Below are positions 41,647 to 49,042 of a stretch of DNA of 64,000 nucleotides, one piece after another. Every line of letters starts with the position of its first letter. Within the stretch, counting starts at the first letter, position 1. Both the position numbers and the translations under genes were made by a program. Under the pieces are notes generated by a model. That model searched no databases. It was not told the DNA's origin and saw only the letters and a program-made list of their open reading frames with translations. This stretch comes from an uncultured Eubacteriales bacterium (GTDB taxonomy: Bacteria; Bacillota; Clostridia; Christensenellales; Aristaeellaceae): NCBI GenBank assembly GCA_900315675.1, contig OMZY01000003.1, forward strand, positions 1 to 64,000, given 5' to 3'.

Positions 41647-42530
41647 GCCTGGTCACCGCCTTTCTCATAAAAATGCAGGACAATTTCTTCCAGATCCGGT
41701 TCCGTAACGGTCAGTTCGTGGACGTCCAGACCGGAAAGCGTCCGGATCAGTTTGTTTGTTTCTCCGTTATACAGGAAGCTGACGATCCCGTCCGATTCCG
41801 TCCAGTCCCGGATATCGGGCAGGGCGTCAGGCTGCAGGTTTCCCCGGAAGGTAACGCGGCGGGCGCCGGTTTTGACCAGCCTGTCGACGCTGTCGCAGGC
41901 GATGATTTTTCCTTCCCGGATGATGGCAGCCTTGCTGCAGTACCGCTGGATTTCAGACAGTACATGGCTGGAGAGAAATACGGTAACGCCTTCCTGGTTC
42001 CTTTCCTGCAGGATGCTGAAGAACTCATGCTGCATGAGAGGGTCCAGGCCGCCGGTGGGTTCATCCAGCACCAGCAGCTCCGGATTGTGCTGCAGGGCGC
42101 AGACGATACCGACCTTTTTACGGTTGCCGAAGGACAGATCCTCCACTTTCCGTTCCCGGTCCAGCTGCAGCCGGTCGCACAGCTCCGCGGCGGCAGCGTC
42201 GCAGTTTTTCCGGTGCAGATCGGCGGACAGTTTCAGCATATCCCGCACCTTCATACCGCTGTAGAAAGCGGTATCGGAAGGCAGGTAACCGACCCGTTCC
42301 AGAATGGCTTTTTTGTTCTTCACAATATCCATACCGAAAACCCGGCCTTTGCCGGCAGTCGGCGAAATCAGACCCAGCAGGGTGCGGATGGTGGTGGATT
42401 TCCCGGCACCGTTGGGTCCGATGAACCCGAAGAATTCACCGGGGGCTACTTCCAGATTCAACCCGTCAATACCCCGGGCTTTGCCGTAAAACTTTGTCAG
42501 GTTTTCGGCGAAGATCGCTTTGTTTTCCAA
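41643..42530 (-). CDS. ABC exporter ATP-binding subunit
   Basis: A 295-residue ATPase. Walker A is GPNGAGKST (about 37-45), the signature LSFGNRKKVGI (about 128-138), Walker B LLVLDEPTGGLDP (about 146-158), and the H-loop VFLSSHVLSE. The C-terminal accessory domain of drug-exporter ATPases follows. A TTG at 42530 is preferred as start because GAGGGAG lies 6 nt upstream; two earlier ATGs (42548 and 42557) have poor ribosome sites. It energises the adjacent ABC-2 permease and is probably under control of the TetR protein upstream. Confidence 0.92.
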   Translation of the reverse strand: MENKAIFAENLTKFYGKARGIDGLNLEVAPGEFFGFIGPNGAGKSTTIRTLLGLISPTAGKGRVFGMDIVKNKKAILERVGYLPSDTAFYSGMKVRDMLKLSADLHRKNCDAAAAELCDRLQLDRERKVEDLSFGNRKKVGIVCALQHNPELLVLDEPTGGLDPLMQHEFFSILQERNQEGVTVFLSSHVLSEIQRYCSKAAIIREGKIIACDSVDRLVKTGARRVTFRGNLQPDALPDIRDWTESDGIVSFLYNGETNKLIRTLSGLDVHELTVTEPDLEEIVLHFYEKGGDQA

Positions 42531-42584
42531 GTGACTCCCTCTTTTCATATGGTTCATCCGGCTGATTGCAGCCTGAAACCGTGT

Positions 42585-43196
42585 TTAATCCTTTTTCTTG
42601 TAATTGTTTTTCCAGAAAGCCATCAGCTTCCGGAAATCCTTTTCAACCCGGTCAATGTCCAGATCGCCGGCCTGCAGCATTTCCCAGAGGTATCCTTCCG
42701 CGGCCCAGTACATTTCACGGTACATCATCGGGATGTCCAGCCCGGGGACAAACTGATCCGGTTCCAGGTTGAGCCGGATCCGGTCGACCTTCAGGTTGAA
42801 ATGCCGGTGATAGCTTTCCTGGATCTCTGAGCATACTTCCGGATCTTTTTCATAAAATGCTTTCACGGTGAAATTGCTCATATCCGGGTACAGCCGCATG
42901 ATTTCCATTTTGGCAATGGTTCCCAGTTCCATGGCGTCAAACAGGTCCGTCCGGTCATAGCAGCCGAAACGGGTCATATACTCAATAGTGGTTTCGGCGC
43001 TTTTCTCCCAGAGATACAGGTACAGCTCCTTCTTGTTGTGAAAATAATGGAACAGCAGGGCTTTGCTGATACCTGCCGCCTCCGCGATCTCACTCATCGG
43101 GCTGTTCTTGTAGGCGTTCCGGGAAAAGACCCGGTATCCCGCGTTCAGGATCGCCTGCTGCTTTTCCGCCGGCAGGGAAAAGAACTTTTCATTCAT
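42585..43196 (-). CDS. TetR family transcriptional regulator
   Basis: A 203-residue one-component regulator. Residues about 8-55 form the TetR HTH (QQAILNAGYRVFSRNAYKNSPMSEIAEAAGISKALLFHYFHNKKELYLY), and the rest is a helical ligand-binding domain. The ATG at 43196 is chosen because the GGAGGTGCACC ribosome site stands before it; an earlier in-frame ATG pair lies in the operator. It precedes the ABC exporter genes on the same strand, and a palindrome just upstream of the start suggests autorepression, with drug-like compounds as inducers. Confidence 0.93.
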   Translation of the reverse strand: MNEKFFSLPAEKQQAILNAGYRVFSRNAYKNSPMSEIAEAAGISKALLFHYFHNKKELYLYLWEKSAETTIEYMTRFGCYDRTDLFDAMELGTIAKMEIMRLYPDMSNFTVKAFYEKDPEVCSEIQESYHRHFNLKVDRIRLNLEPDQFVPGLDIPMMYREMYWAAEGYLWEMLQAGDLDIDRVEKDFRKLMAFWKNNYKKKD

Positions 43197-43212
43197 GGAT
43201 GGTGCACCTCCG

Positions 43213-43229
43213 TTGACCGATCCGGTCAA
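43213..43229 (-). promoter_or_regulatory. Palindromic operator upstream of the TetR gene
   Basis: Perfect 17-bp inverted repeat TTGACCG-ATC-CGGTCAA, 17 nt before the TetR ATG. A second half-site TTGACCG lies at 43245-43251. This is the typical size and place of a TetR-family operator. Confidence 0.75.
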
Positions 43230-43390
43230 TGACATCATAATTCCGTTGACCGATTTTGAGAAGACCCCGTAATCCGTTTTTTTCAGATTCCGGTTTTTTT
43301 ATATATCCCGAAGGAACACCTCTTTTCCACGGCTTTCCGGAAATGATTATACGGAAACCGGACGCCGGATACAGGTTCAATCCGACAGAA

Positions 43391-43432
43391 AAAAACGCCC
43401 TATTTTTCCGGAACAGGAAAAATAGGGCGTTA
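43391..43432 (-). terminator. Terminator of the Nudix gene
   Basis: A 16-bp perfect stem AACGCCCTATTTTTCC/GGAAAAATAGGGCGTT. On the minus strand it is followed by TTTTTTC. It closes the gene at 43451-44014. Confidence 0.92.
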
Positions 43433-43450
43433 ATGAAAGACCGGGAGCTG

Positions 43451-44014
43451 TCAGGCCTGCTGTTTATACAGCAGCCAGGCCAGCGCGTGGACTGATTGCT
43501 GAAAGCCGCCGTCCGCAAGCATTTTGTCGATTTCCTCCGCGGAATGCGTCTGTATACGGAGCAGCTCCATGGGATCCAGGTCCTGCTCTGTGACCTTCCG
43601 GCAGTTCCGGGCGGCAAAAAGCCAGGCGTAGTTATCCGAAATGGTGGCGCTGGAGGGAATGGTCAGCAGCGGCGTCCAGTCATCCGAGACATAGCCGGTT
43701 TCCTCCCGAAGCTCCCGCTGCGCCGCCTGTAAGGCTGCGTCCTTCGGATCCGTTCCGTCCTTTTCCTCAATGGCGCCGGCGGGAAACTCGGTAGTAACCT
43801 GCCGGATGCCCTGCCGGAACTGGCGGACGCAGATAAAGCGGCCTTCCTCATCCGAAGCGACGACCACCGCGTAATTCCGGCGTGTAAAACTGTAATAGGG
43901 CTGCCAGATTTCCCCGTTCGGGAACCGGTAGGCGGATTTCCGGAAGTCAATCCACTGATCCTGAATAATATGCTCGGTGGAGATTTCCTCCCAGGCCAGG
44001 TTTTCCTCTTTCAT
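43451..44014 (-). CDS. Nudix hydrolase, ADP-ribose pyrophosphatase-like
   Basis: A 187-residue Nudix enzyme. The box is AGAIEEKDGTDPKDAALQAAQRELREETGYV (about 83-113), where the catalytic REUxEExGU core is REL-REETGYV; the spacing between the Gly and the core is slightly longer than standard. The N-terminal YRFPNGEIWQPYYSFTRRNYAVVVASDEEGRFICVRQFRQG matches ADP-sugar pyrophosphatases. The ATG at 44014 follows AAAGGACC; an upstream start seems less likely. It is a single gene closed by a strong terminator. Confidence 0.9.
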   Translation of the reverse strand: MKEENLAWEEISTEHIIQDQWIDFRKSAYRFPNGEIWQPYYSFTRRNYAVVVASDEEGRFICVRQFRQGIRQVTTEFPAGAIEEKDGTDPKDAALQAAQRELREETGYVSDDWTPLLTIPSSATISDNYAWLFAARNCRKVTEQDLDPMELLRIQTHSAEEIDKMLADGGFQQSVHALAWLLYKQQA

Positions 44015-44109
44015 ATACAGGTCCTTTCTGTTTAACCGGTGCGGATGTTTCCGCACCGGATTTTATTGTAGCGGTGTTGTCCGGAAACTTCAAGGGGAGG
44101 AAACGGCAC

Positions 44110-44138
44110 TTGACGGGTCCGGCAGGGGCGGGTATGCT
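44110..44138 (+). promoter_or_regulatory. Promoter of the esterase-arabinofuranosidase operon
   Basis: TTGACG (44110-44115), 17-nt spacer, TATGCT (44133-44138), 35 nt before the esterase ATG. Confidence 0.75.
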
Positions 44139-44172
44139 ATGGATAATCCTCTGAAACGGAGAAACGGAAAAG

Positions 44173-45405
44173 ATGAAAGTGAAAAGATGGGCGGCATTGC
44201 TTTCAGTGCTGGTACTGCTGTGCGTGACGGCCGCGACGGGAGAGACAAAGCAGACAATGTTTGAGAAGGAATGGTACCTTCAGGGATTGAAGGATTCCGT
44301 CATGAGCCGGGGAAACAACGCGAGACTGAAGAATGTAATTGCCCGGGCGCAAAGCGGCGAGGAAATCACGCTGGCAACCATCGGCGGCTCCATCACGGAG
44401 GGTGCCGGGGCAACCACATACAAGGACTGCTGGGCGGCCCGGTTCCAGAGAGAATTCCAGAAGGCATACGGAACAGAAGCAGGAAACAACATATACCTGG
44501 TCAATGCCGGTGTGGGCGGCACACCTTCTCCGTTCGGGTATATGCGGTATCAGCGGGAGATTGTGGGCCGGGTGCCTGCCCGGGACGCGGACGGACTGCC
44601 GGATATTGTGGTGATCGAGTTTTCAGTGAATGACTGGCAGGAACCGACAAATCACCGGTGCTATGAATCCATGGTGAAGGAAATCCTGGACGCGCCGAAT
44701 GAACCGGCGGTGATCCTGCTGTTCGCGGTCTTCCGGAACGGATTCAACCTGCAGGATGAACTGAAAAGAATCGGAAAGAACTACGACCTGATGATGGTTT
44801 CCGTCAAAGACGGGTTCTATGACCTGTTTGACAAAAAAATCAAGAAGGACGGATTCTTCTCTGACGAATACCATCCCACCTCCCTGGGACACCGGATTTA
44901 CATGGAATGCCTGATGCAGGGGATCAGGGACGCGGCGGAGGCCGAAACGGACGCAATGCCGGAACTGGATGTGAAACCGGTATACGGAACGGATTTCCTG
45001 GGCCTGAAGACGATATTCGGCGACACGGAGAATTCAGCGTTTACGGTGGACCGCGGCGGTTTCACGGGCTCGGATTCCGGCAGCTACCGGAACGGGCCGG
45101 TGGGTCAGGTCTGCGGGAAGAATTTCTATCATGATGTGAAGGATCCGATGGATCCGCTGACAGTAAAGGGTGTTTTCCGGAAATGCCTGGTTGCCTGGAA
45201 AGCGACCAACAACAAAGCTTTCGGCGCGGCGGAGATCCTGATTGACGGCAAGGTGGTCCGGATTGTCCGGGGCGGCAATGATAAATGGGGCCAGAGCGAA
45301 GTAGCGCTGGTTCTGGATGGAAAAGAGGCCGCGGAGCATACGCTGGAAATCAGGGTGACGGAAGAAGGAAAGAAATTCACTGTTACAGCCATCAGCCTGC
45401 AATAA
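44173..45405 (+). CDS. Secreted SGNH/GDSL-type esterase
   Basis: A 410-residue exported hydrolase. Signal peptide residues 1-23 (WAALLSVLVLLCVTAATG). Block I is LATIGGSITEGAG (catalytic Ser near 75), block III is VIEFSVNDW (about 152), and the catalytic Asp/His pair is in FSDEYHPTSLGHRIYM (about 233-248). A C-terminal beta-sandwich of about 130 residues may bind carbohydrate. Together with the GH51 gene 22 nt downstream, it may deacetylate or deferuloylate arabinose-bearing plant polysaccharides. The fold call is firm; the substrate is an inference from the neighbour. Confidence 0.88.
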   Translation: MKVKRWAALLSVLVLLCVTAATGETKQTMFEKEWYLQGLKDSVMSRGNNARLKNVIARAQSGEEITLATIGGSITEGAGATTYKDCWAARFQREFQKAYGTEAGNNIYLVNAGVGGTPSPFGYMRYQREIVGRVPARDADGLPDIVVIEFSVNDWQEPTNHRCYESMVKEILDAPNEPAVILLFAVFRNGFNLQDELKRIGKNYDLMMVSVKDGFYDLFDKKIKKDGFFSDEYHPTSLGHRIYMECLMQGIRDAAEAETDAMPELDVKPVYGTDFLGLKTIFGDTENSAFTVDRGGFTGSDSGSYRNGPVGQVCGKNFYHDVKDPMDPLTVKGVFRKCLVAWKATNNKAFGAAEILIDGKVVRIVRGGNDKWGQSEVALVLDGKEAAEHTLEIRVTEEGKKFTVTAISLQ

Positions 45406-45427
45406 TAAACAAAGGGAGACAGAAGGA

Positions 45428-47035
45428 ATGAAAAAGGCCGGGATAACACTTCATCCGGAATTTAAAATCGGGGAAATCTCCGGACGGCTGTTCGGCGCGT
45501 TTCTGGAACCGATCGGATCCATGGTAAACGGAAGCATGTACAACCCGAAGCATCCCGAGGCGGATGAACAGGGACTGCGGAAGGATTTCTACGAAGCGCT
45601 GAAGGAAACCGGGCTTCCGGCGGTGCGCCTGCCGGGCGGAAACTTTGTATCCGGCTGGCAGTGGAAGGATTCCATCGGCCCGAAAGAACAGCGGAAAACC
45701 CATCTGGATATGGCGTGGTTCCAGTATATTCCCAACGACGTGGGCCATGACGAGTACCTGCAGTGGGCGGAAAAGGCCGGAACGGAAGCAATCTATACCG
45801 TGAACCTGGGAACGGGGACGCTGCAGGACGCGGCGGACTGCGTGGAATATACCAATTTTGAAGGCGGAACCTGGTGGTCCGACCTGCGGAAAAAGAACGG
45901 GCACGAGAAACCCTACGGGGTGAAGACCTGGTGTCTCGGTAATGAAATGGACGGACCGTGGCAGATCGCGTCGTGGGAAAAGGATCCACGGGGATACGGC
46001 GTGCTGGCCCATGAAACCAGCAAAGCCATGAAGTGGGTGGATCCTTCCATTGAGACGATTGCCTGCGTCTCCAGCTCTCCTTTCCTGAATCATTATCCGG
46101 ACTGGGATCTGCAGGTGCTGGAGCAGTGCTACGCGGCGGTGGATTACATCTCCCTGCACCATTATCATCCGGCACCGCCGGAAATGCCGCAGGCGCTGCT
46201 GGCAGGATACCAGGCGTTCGAGGATTATATCCGGACGGAGATTGCCCTGTGTGATTTCGTCAAAACGAAGATCCGCTCCCCGCGGAAGATGATGCTGGCG
46301 CTGGATGAGTACGGCAGCATGATCCGGCCGAAGGGGGAAATGCACCTGGGCCTGGCGGGGAGACAGAACGCGGACATGTTCGGCGTCTTTGTGCCCGGCA
46401 GAACCTATGTCCGGCATGATCCGGACGACTGGTCCACCCGCCGCAACCCGCCCCGGGATCATGAAATGCTGCAGGCGCTGGGCATGGCCAGCACCATGCT
46501 GGTGATGCTCCGCCACGCGGACAGGATCAAAATCGGCTGCGCCACCGGCGGACTGGGCGCACTGTGCGCCACGGACCGGGAGCATGTATGGAAGGGCGCG
46601 GCTCATTATCCCTTTACCCAGATGATCCGCTGGGCCAAAGGCGATTCCCTGCGGTGCGAGGTCAGCTGCGACACCTATGACGTTCCCGGCTATGCGATTG
46701 ACGATATGAACCAGTATGGCGGCTTTACGGGCGTGCAGACCGTGCAGGCAGCCGCGGCGCTGAACGCGGAAGCCGGCGAACTGACGGTGTTTGTGATCAA
46801 TGCGGATCCGGCGGAGGAACAGGAACTGAAACTGGATGTCCGCGGCTTTGAGGGATGGCAGTTCGCAGAGCATATCGAAATGTTCAGCGAGGATCCCGCG
46901 GCCATGAACACCTGGGATCATCCGGACAGGATCCTGCCCCGGCAGAATACCGGTACCAGAATGGAGAAGGGAATCCTGACCGCGGTGCTGAAGAAGGAAT
47001 CCTGGAACGTGATCCGCTTCAAGGCTGTGACTTAA
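45428..47035 (+). CDS. Alpha-L-arabinofuranosidase, GH51 family
   Basis: A 535-residue GH51 enzyme with a TIM barrel and a C-terminal beta domain. The N-terminal IGEISGRLFGAFLEPIG, the GGNFVSGWQWKDSIGP segment, the acid/base Glu in WCLGNEMDGPW (about 176) and the nucleophile Glu in LALDEYGSM (about 297) are all intact. It has no signal peptide, as is usual for GH51, so it acts on imported arabino-oligosaccharides in the cytosol. It follows the secreted esterase by 22 nt, and GAAGGA precedes the ATG. Confidence 0.94.
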   Translation: MKKAGITLHPEFKIGEISGRLFGAFLEPIGSMVNGSMYNPKHPEADEQGLRKDFYEALKETGLPAVRLPGGNFVSGWQWKDSIGPKEQRKTHLDMAWFQYIPNDVGHDEYLQWAEKAGTEAIYTVNLGTGTLQDAADCVEYTNFEGGTWWSDLRKKNGHEKPYGVKTWCLGNEMDGPWQIASWEKDPRGYGVLAHETSKAMKWVDPSIETIACVSSSPFLNHYPDWDLQVLEQCYAAVDYISLHHYHPAPPEMPQALLAGYQAFEDYIRTEIALCDFVKTKIRSPRKMMLALDEYGSMIRPKGEMHLGLAGRQNADMFGVFVPGRTYVRHDPDDWSTRRNPPRDHEMLQALGMASTMLVMLRHADRIKIGCATGGLGALCATDREHVWKGAAHYPFTQMIRWAKGDSLRCEVSCDTYDVPGYAIDDMNQYGGFTGVQTVQAAAALNAEAGELTVFVINADPAEEQELKLDVRGFEGWQFAEHIEMFSEDPAAMNTWDHPDRILPRQNTGTRMEKGILTAVLKKESWNVIRFKAVT

Positions 47036-47125
47036 TGCAAAAGTGATCTGTTCGTCCGCCGGGCGAAAGGGAAGTTTGTGGAACTAATATCCGGAAAGTT
47101 TTTCCGGATATTTTTATTTTTGGTA

Positions 47126-47186
47126 TTGACATACGGAATGTTATGTGATACATATTAGCCACCTGATATTATTTCAGAAATAATAT
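47126..47186 (+). promoter_or_regulatory. Promoter and operator of the GGDEF gene
   Basis: Consensus TTGACA (47126-47131), 17-nt spacer, TACATA (47149-47154). Just downstream, at about +6 of the transcript, stands a perfect 10-bp inverted repeat ATATTATTTC-A-GAAATAATAT (47166-47186), a strong operator candidate. Confidence 0.8.
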
Positions 47187-47218
47187 ATCAGAAAGATGAC
47201 CGAAAGGAGCATGTGACA

Positions 47219-47932
47219 ATGAAAAAGCAGAGCGCAGAAACAAAACGGCCTTTTACTGTGGAGGAACACAAGGAACTGGGCAGAATTCACGCGGAAAAGA
47301 AGATTTCCGCCGTCAATGACGCGCTGGGTTTTCCGACGGGAGACGCGTTTGACGAGGAACTGGACAGCATTCTGAACTCTGACGCGGAAGCGAACGGGGA
47401 AGTGGTAGCCATCGCCCTGATTGACTGCGACCGGTTTGACCACATCAACAAGGATTTCAGCCGGGAAGAAGGGGACCGCGTCCTGATTGAAGCCGGGAAA
47501 TATATCCAGGCCGGCCTGCCGGAAGGCGCAAAGATTTTTCGGATCGGCGGAGATGAGTTCGGTATTATCTTCCGGGGAATCCTGGAACGGGAGGAAATCT
47601 TCCTGCTGCTGAACGAAATGAAAAACGGCTATGCCGTTCAAACGCCGGACGGGGTGCGGCAGACCATTACCATTGGTATGGCGACCGCTTTTGAAGACGC
47701 GAACCGCTGCGCGGAACTGATCCGGAAGGCGGACGGGGCCCTGTTCCGGGCCAAGACGGCGGGTGGAAACAAAGTGACCATGGCCAAGGAAGAGAAAATG
47801 GTTCCCAAGACCAGCCACTTTACCCAGGATCAGCTGCAGCGGCTGGCTAAGCTGGCCAAGCGGGAAGGCGTCGGGGAAGCCATCCTTCTGCGGGAAGGAC
47901 TGGACCTGCTGCTGAAAAAGTATGATATCTGA
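47219..47932 (+). CDS. GGDEF domain protein with C-terminal ribbon-helix-helix-like segment
   Basis: A 237-residue cytosolic protein. Residues about 35-185 form a GGDEF domain (AIALIDCDRFDHINKDFSREEGDRVLIEAGKYI, then IGGDEFGIIF with an intact GGDEF signature, and a late TITIGMATAF). Residues about 195-237 (HFTQDQLQRLAKLAKREGVGEAILLREGLDLLLKKYDI) look like a ribbon-helix-helix DNA-binding segment of the CopG type. A diguanylate cyclase joined to a possible DNA-binding tail is unusual. It has no sensor domain or membrane helix. A perfect inverted repeat lies in its promoter. It is a single gene. Confidence 0.82.
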   Translation: MKKQSAETKRPFTVEEHKELGRIHAEKKISAVNDALGFPTGDAFDEELDSILNSDAEANGEVVAIALIDCDRFDHINKDFSREEGDRVLIEAGKYIQAGLPEGAKIFRIGGDEFGIIFRGILEREEIFLLLNEMKNGYAVQTPDGVRQTITIGMATAFEDANRCAELIRKADGALFRAKTAGGNKVTMAKEEKMVPKTSHFTQDQLQRLAKLAKREGVGEAILLREGLDLLLKKYDI

Positions 47933-47942
47933 AAAAACAATC

Positions 47943-47975
47943 AAAAAGGATCAGGCCTCAGGCCTGATCCTTTTC
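47943..47975. terminator. Bidirectional terminator between the GGDEF and HD genes
   Basis: Stem AAAAAGGATCAGGCC/GGCCTGATCCTTTTT (loop TCA) between convergent genes, with a U-tract both ways. Confidence 0.92.
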
Positions 47976-48530
47976 CGTTTTAAGTTTTTCCAGGGTATCT
48001 GCAAGGATCTCTTTTCGCAGATCCATCAGCCAGTCCGAGAAAACCACTGTATCAAAGGCGTAAGTTTTATTCAGCTCATATTCGTTTTCCGACCAGGTGC
48101 TTAAAGGAGACTCGTTGTGCTGGATGACGGCTTCCAGCTTATCCATGGCTTTGTATACTTTGGATTCAGCAGTCTCCTGGGCTTCCATCTCCCGGTAGAG
48201 GGCTGTCAGATCGGAGGATATTTCGGCCGGCAGGGAACGGATCCACTGATCCAGCAGGGAATCCTCCGTCTGCCTGTCCGTATCGGTCTTCAGGAAGGTC
48301 GGGATATCTCCGGTGAAGCATTCACCCAGATCGTGGATCAGGCACATATCCACCACTTTGTCCATGTCAAGATCCGGAAACTCGTGCCGCAGGAGAAATG
48401 CCATGAGGGAGATCCTCCAGCTGTGCTCGGCGACGCTTTCTGTTTTTCCCTTCGATGTGGTGCAGTGCCGCGGGGTATCCTTCAGCCGTTCGGCTACATG
48501 CAAAATATCCAGAAATTCTCTCGCGTTCAT
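47958..48530 (-). CDS. HD domain phosphohydrolase (YfbR-like 5'-nucleotidase)
   Basis: A 190-residue HD-superfamily hydrolase. The metal-binding residues are in VAEHSWRISLMAF (His near 32), LIHDLGECFTGDIP (HD near 69-70) and a later Asp (MDKLEAV, about 130). This is the YfbR/HDDC2 family, which dephosphorylates deoxynucleoside monophosphates. The ribosome site GGAGAAGA precedes the ATG. It is closed by the shared terminator at 47943-47975. Confidence 0.92.
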   Translation of the reverse strand: MNAREFLDILHVAERLKDTPRHCTTSKGKTESVAEHSWRISLMAFLLRHEFPDLDMDKVVDMCLIHDLGECFTGDIPTFLKTDTDRQTEDSLLDQWIRSLPAEISSDLTALYREMEAQETAESKVYKAMDKLEAVIQHNESPLSTWSENEYELNKTYAFDTVVFSDWLMDLRKEILADTLEKLKTEKDQA

Positions 48531-48571
48531 GTTCTTCTCCTGCCGTTTTTCTGTATGTGTCAGATGACGTT

Positions 48572-48600
48572 ATTATACGACAGATCCGGCCAAACTGCCA
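48572..48600 (-). promoter_or_regulatory. Promoter of the HD phosphohydrolase gene
   Basis: Minus strand TGGCAG (48595-48600), 17-nt spacer, perfect TATAAT (48572-48577). Confidence 0.72.
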
Positions 48601-48614
48601 CAGCATATCATGAC

Positions 48615-48650
48615 AAAGGGGACGGTTTTCAACCGTCCCCCTGCTTTTTG
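48615..48650 (-). terminator. Terminator of the heavy-metal operon
   Basis: Stem GGGGACGGTT/AACCGTCCCC with loop TTC (48618-48640); on the minus strand the tail is TTTGTC, which is weak, while the plus strand has CTGCTTTTTG. It lies 22 nt after the ArsR stop codon. Confidence 0.7.
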
Positions 48651-48661
48651 TCTGTTCAGGA

Positions 48662-49021
48662 TTAATCCGGGCAGGCGATTTCCGCTACATGCTCGATGAC
48701 ATGATGAAGCTCTTCAGCCTGGATATTATCCGCGGCGCGGTAATAGACTTCCTTGCCCTCCCGGCGGCTGGTGATGAGCCCGCAGGTTTTCAGCAGTTTC
48801 AGATGATGGGAGAGGGCGGGACTGGACATATTCATCATCACGGAAAGGTTGAGCACGCATTCCTCGCAGTGGCAGAGCAGCCAGAAAAGCCTGACGCGGG
48901 TCGGATCGCCCAGAAGCTTGAACAGTTCCGCAGTGGCCTCAAAGGCTTCCGGGGCGGGCATATGGTCAAACCGCTGTTCCATCCCGGAATGGTGATCATG
49001 AGGCAGCTTTTGCTGATCCAT
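48662..49021 (-). CDS. ArsR/SmtB family metal-responsive repressor
   Basis: A 119-residue winged-helix repressor. His-rich N-terminus (LPHDHHSGMEQRFDHM), the metal-binding style loop CHCEECVLNLSVMMNMSSPALSHHLKLLKTCGLI (about 50-84, the HTH with a Cys-rich alpha3 entry) and the wing SRREGKEVYYRA. The C-terminal HHVIEHV (alpha5 site) suggests a zinc/cadmium sensor of the CadC/CzrA type. It is the last gene of the heavy-metal operon and probably represses it from the operator near 51211-51245. The ATG at 49021 has AAAGGAG upstream. Confidence 0.92.
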   Translation of the reverse strand: MDQQKLPHDHHSGMEQRFDHMPAPEAFEATAELFKLLGDPTRVRLFWLLCHCEECVLNLSVMMNMSSPALSHHLKLLKTCGLITSRREGKEVYYRAADNIQAEELHHVIEHVAEIACPD

Positions 49022-49042
49022 GTTGCTTTCTCCTTTCATCAA

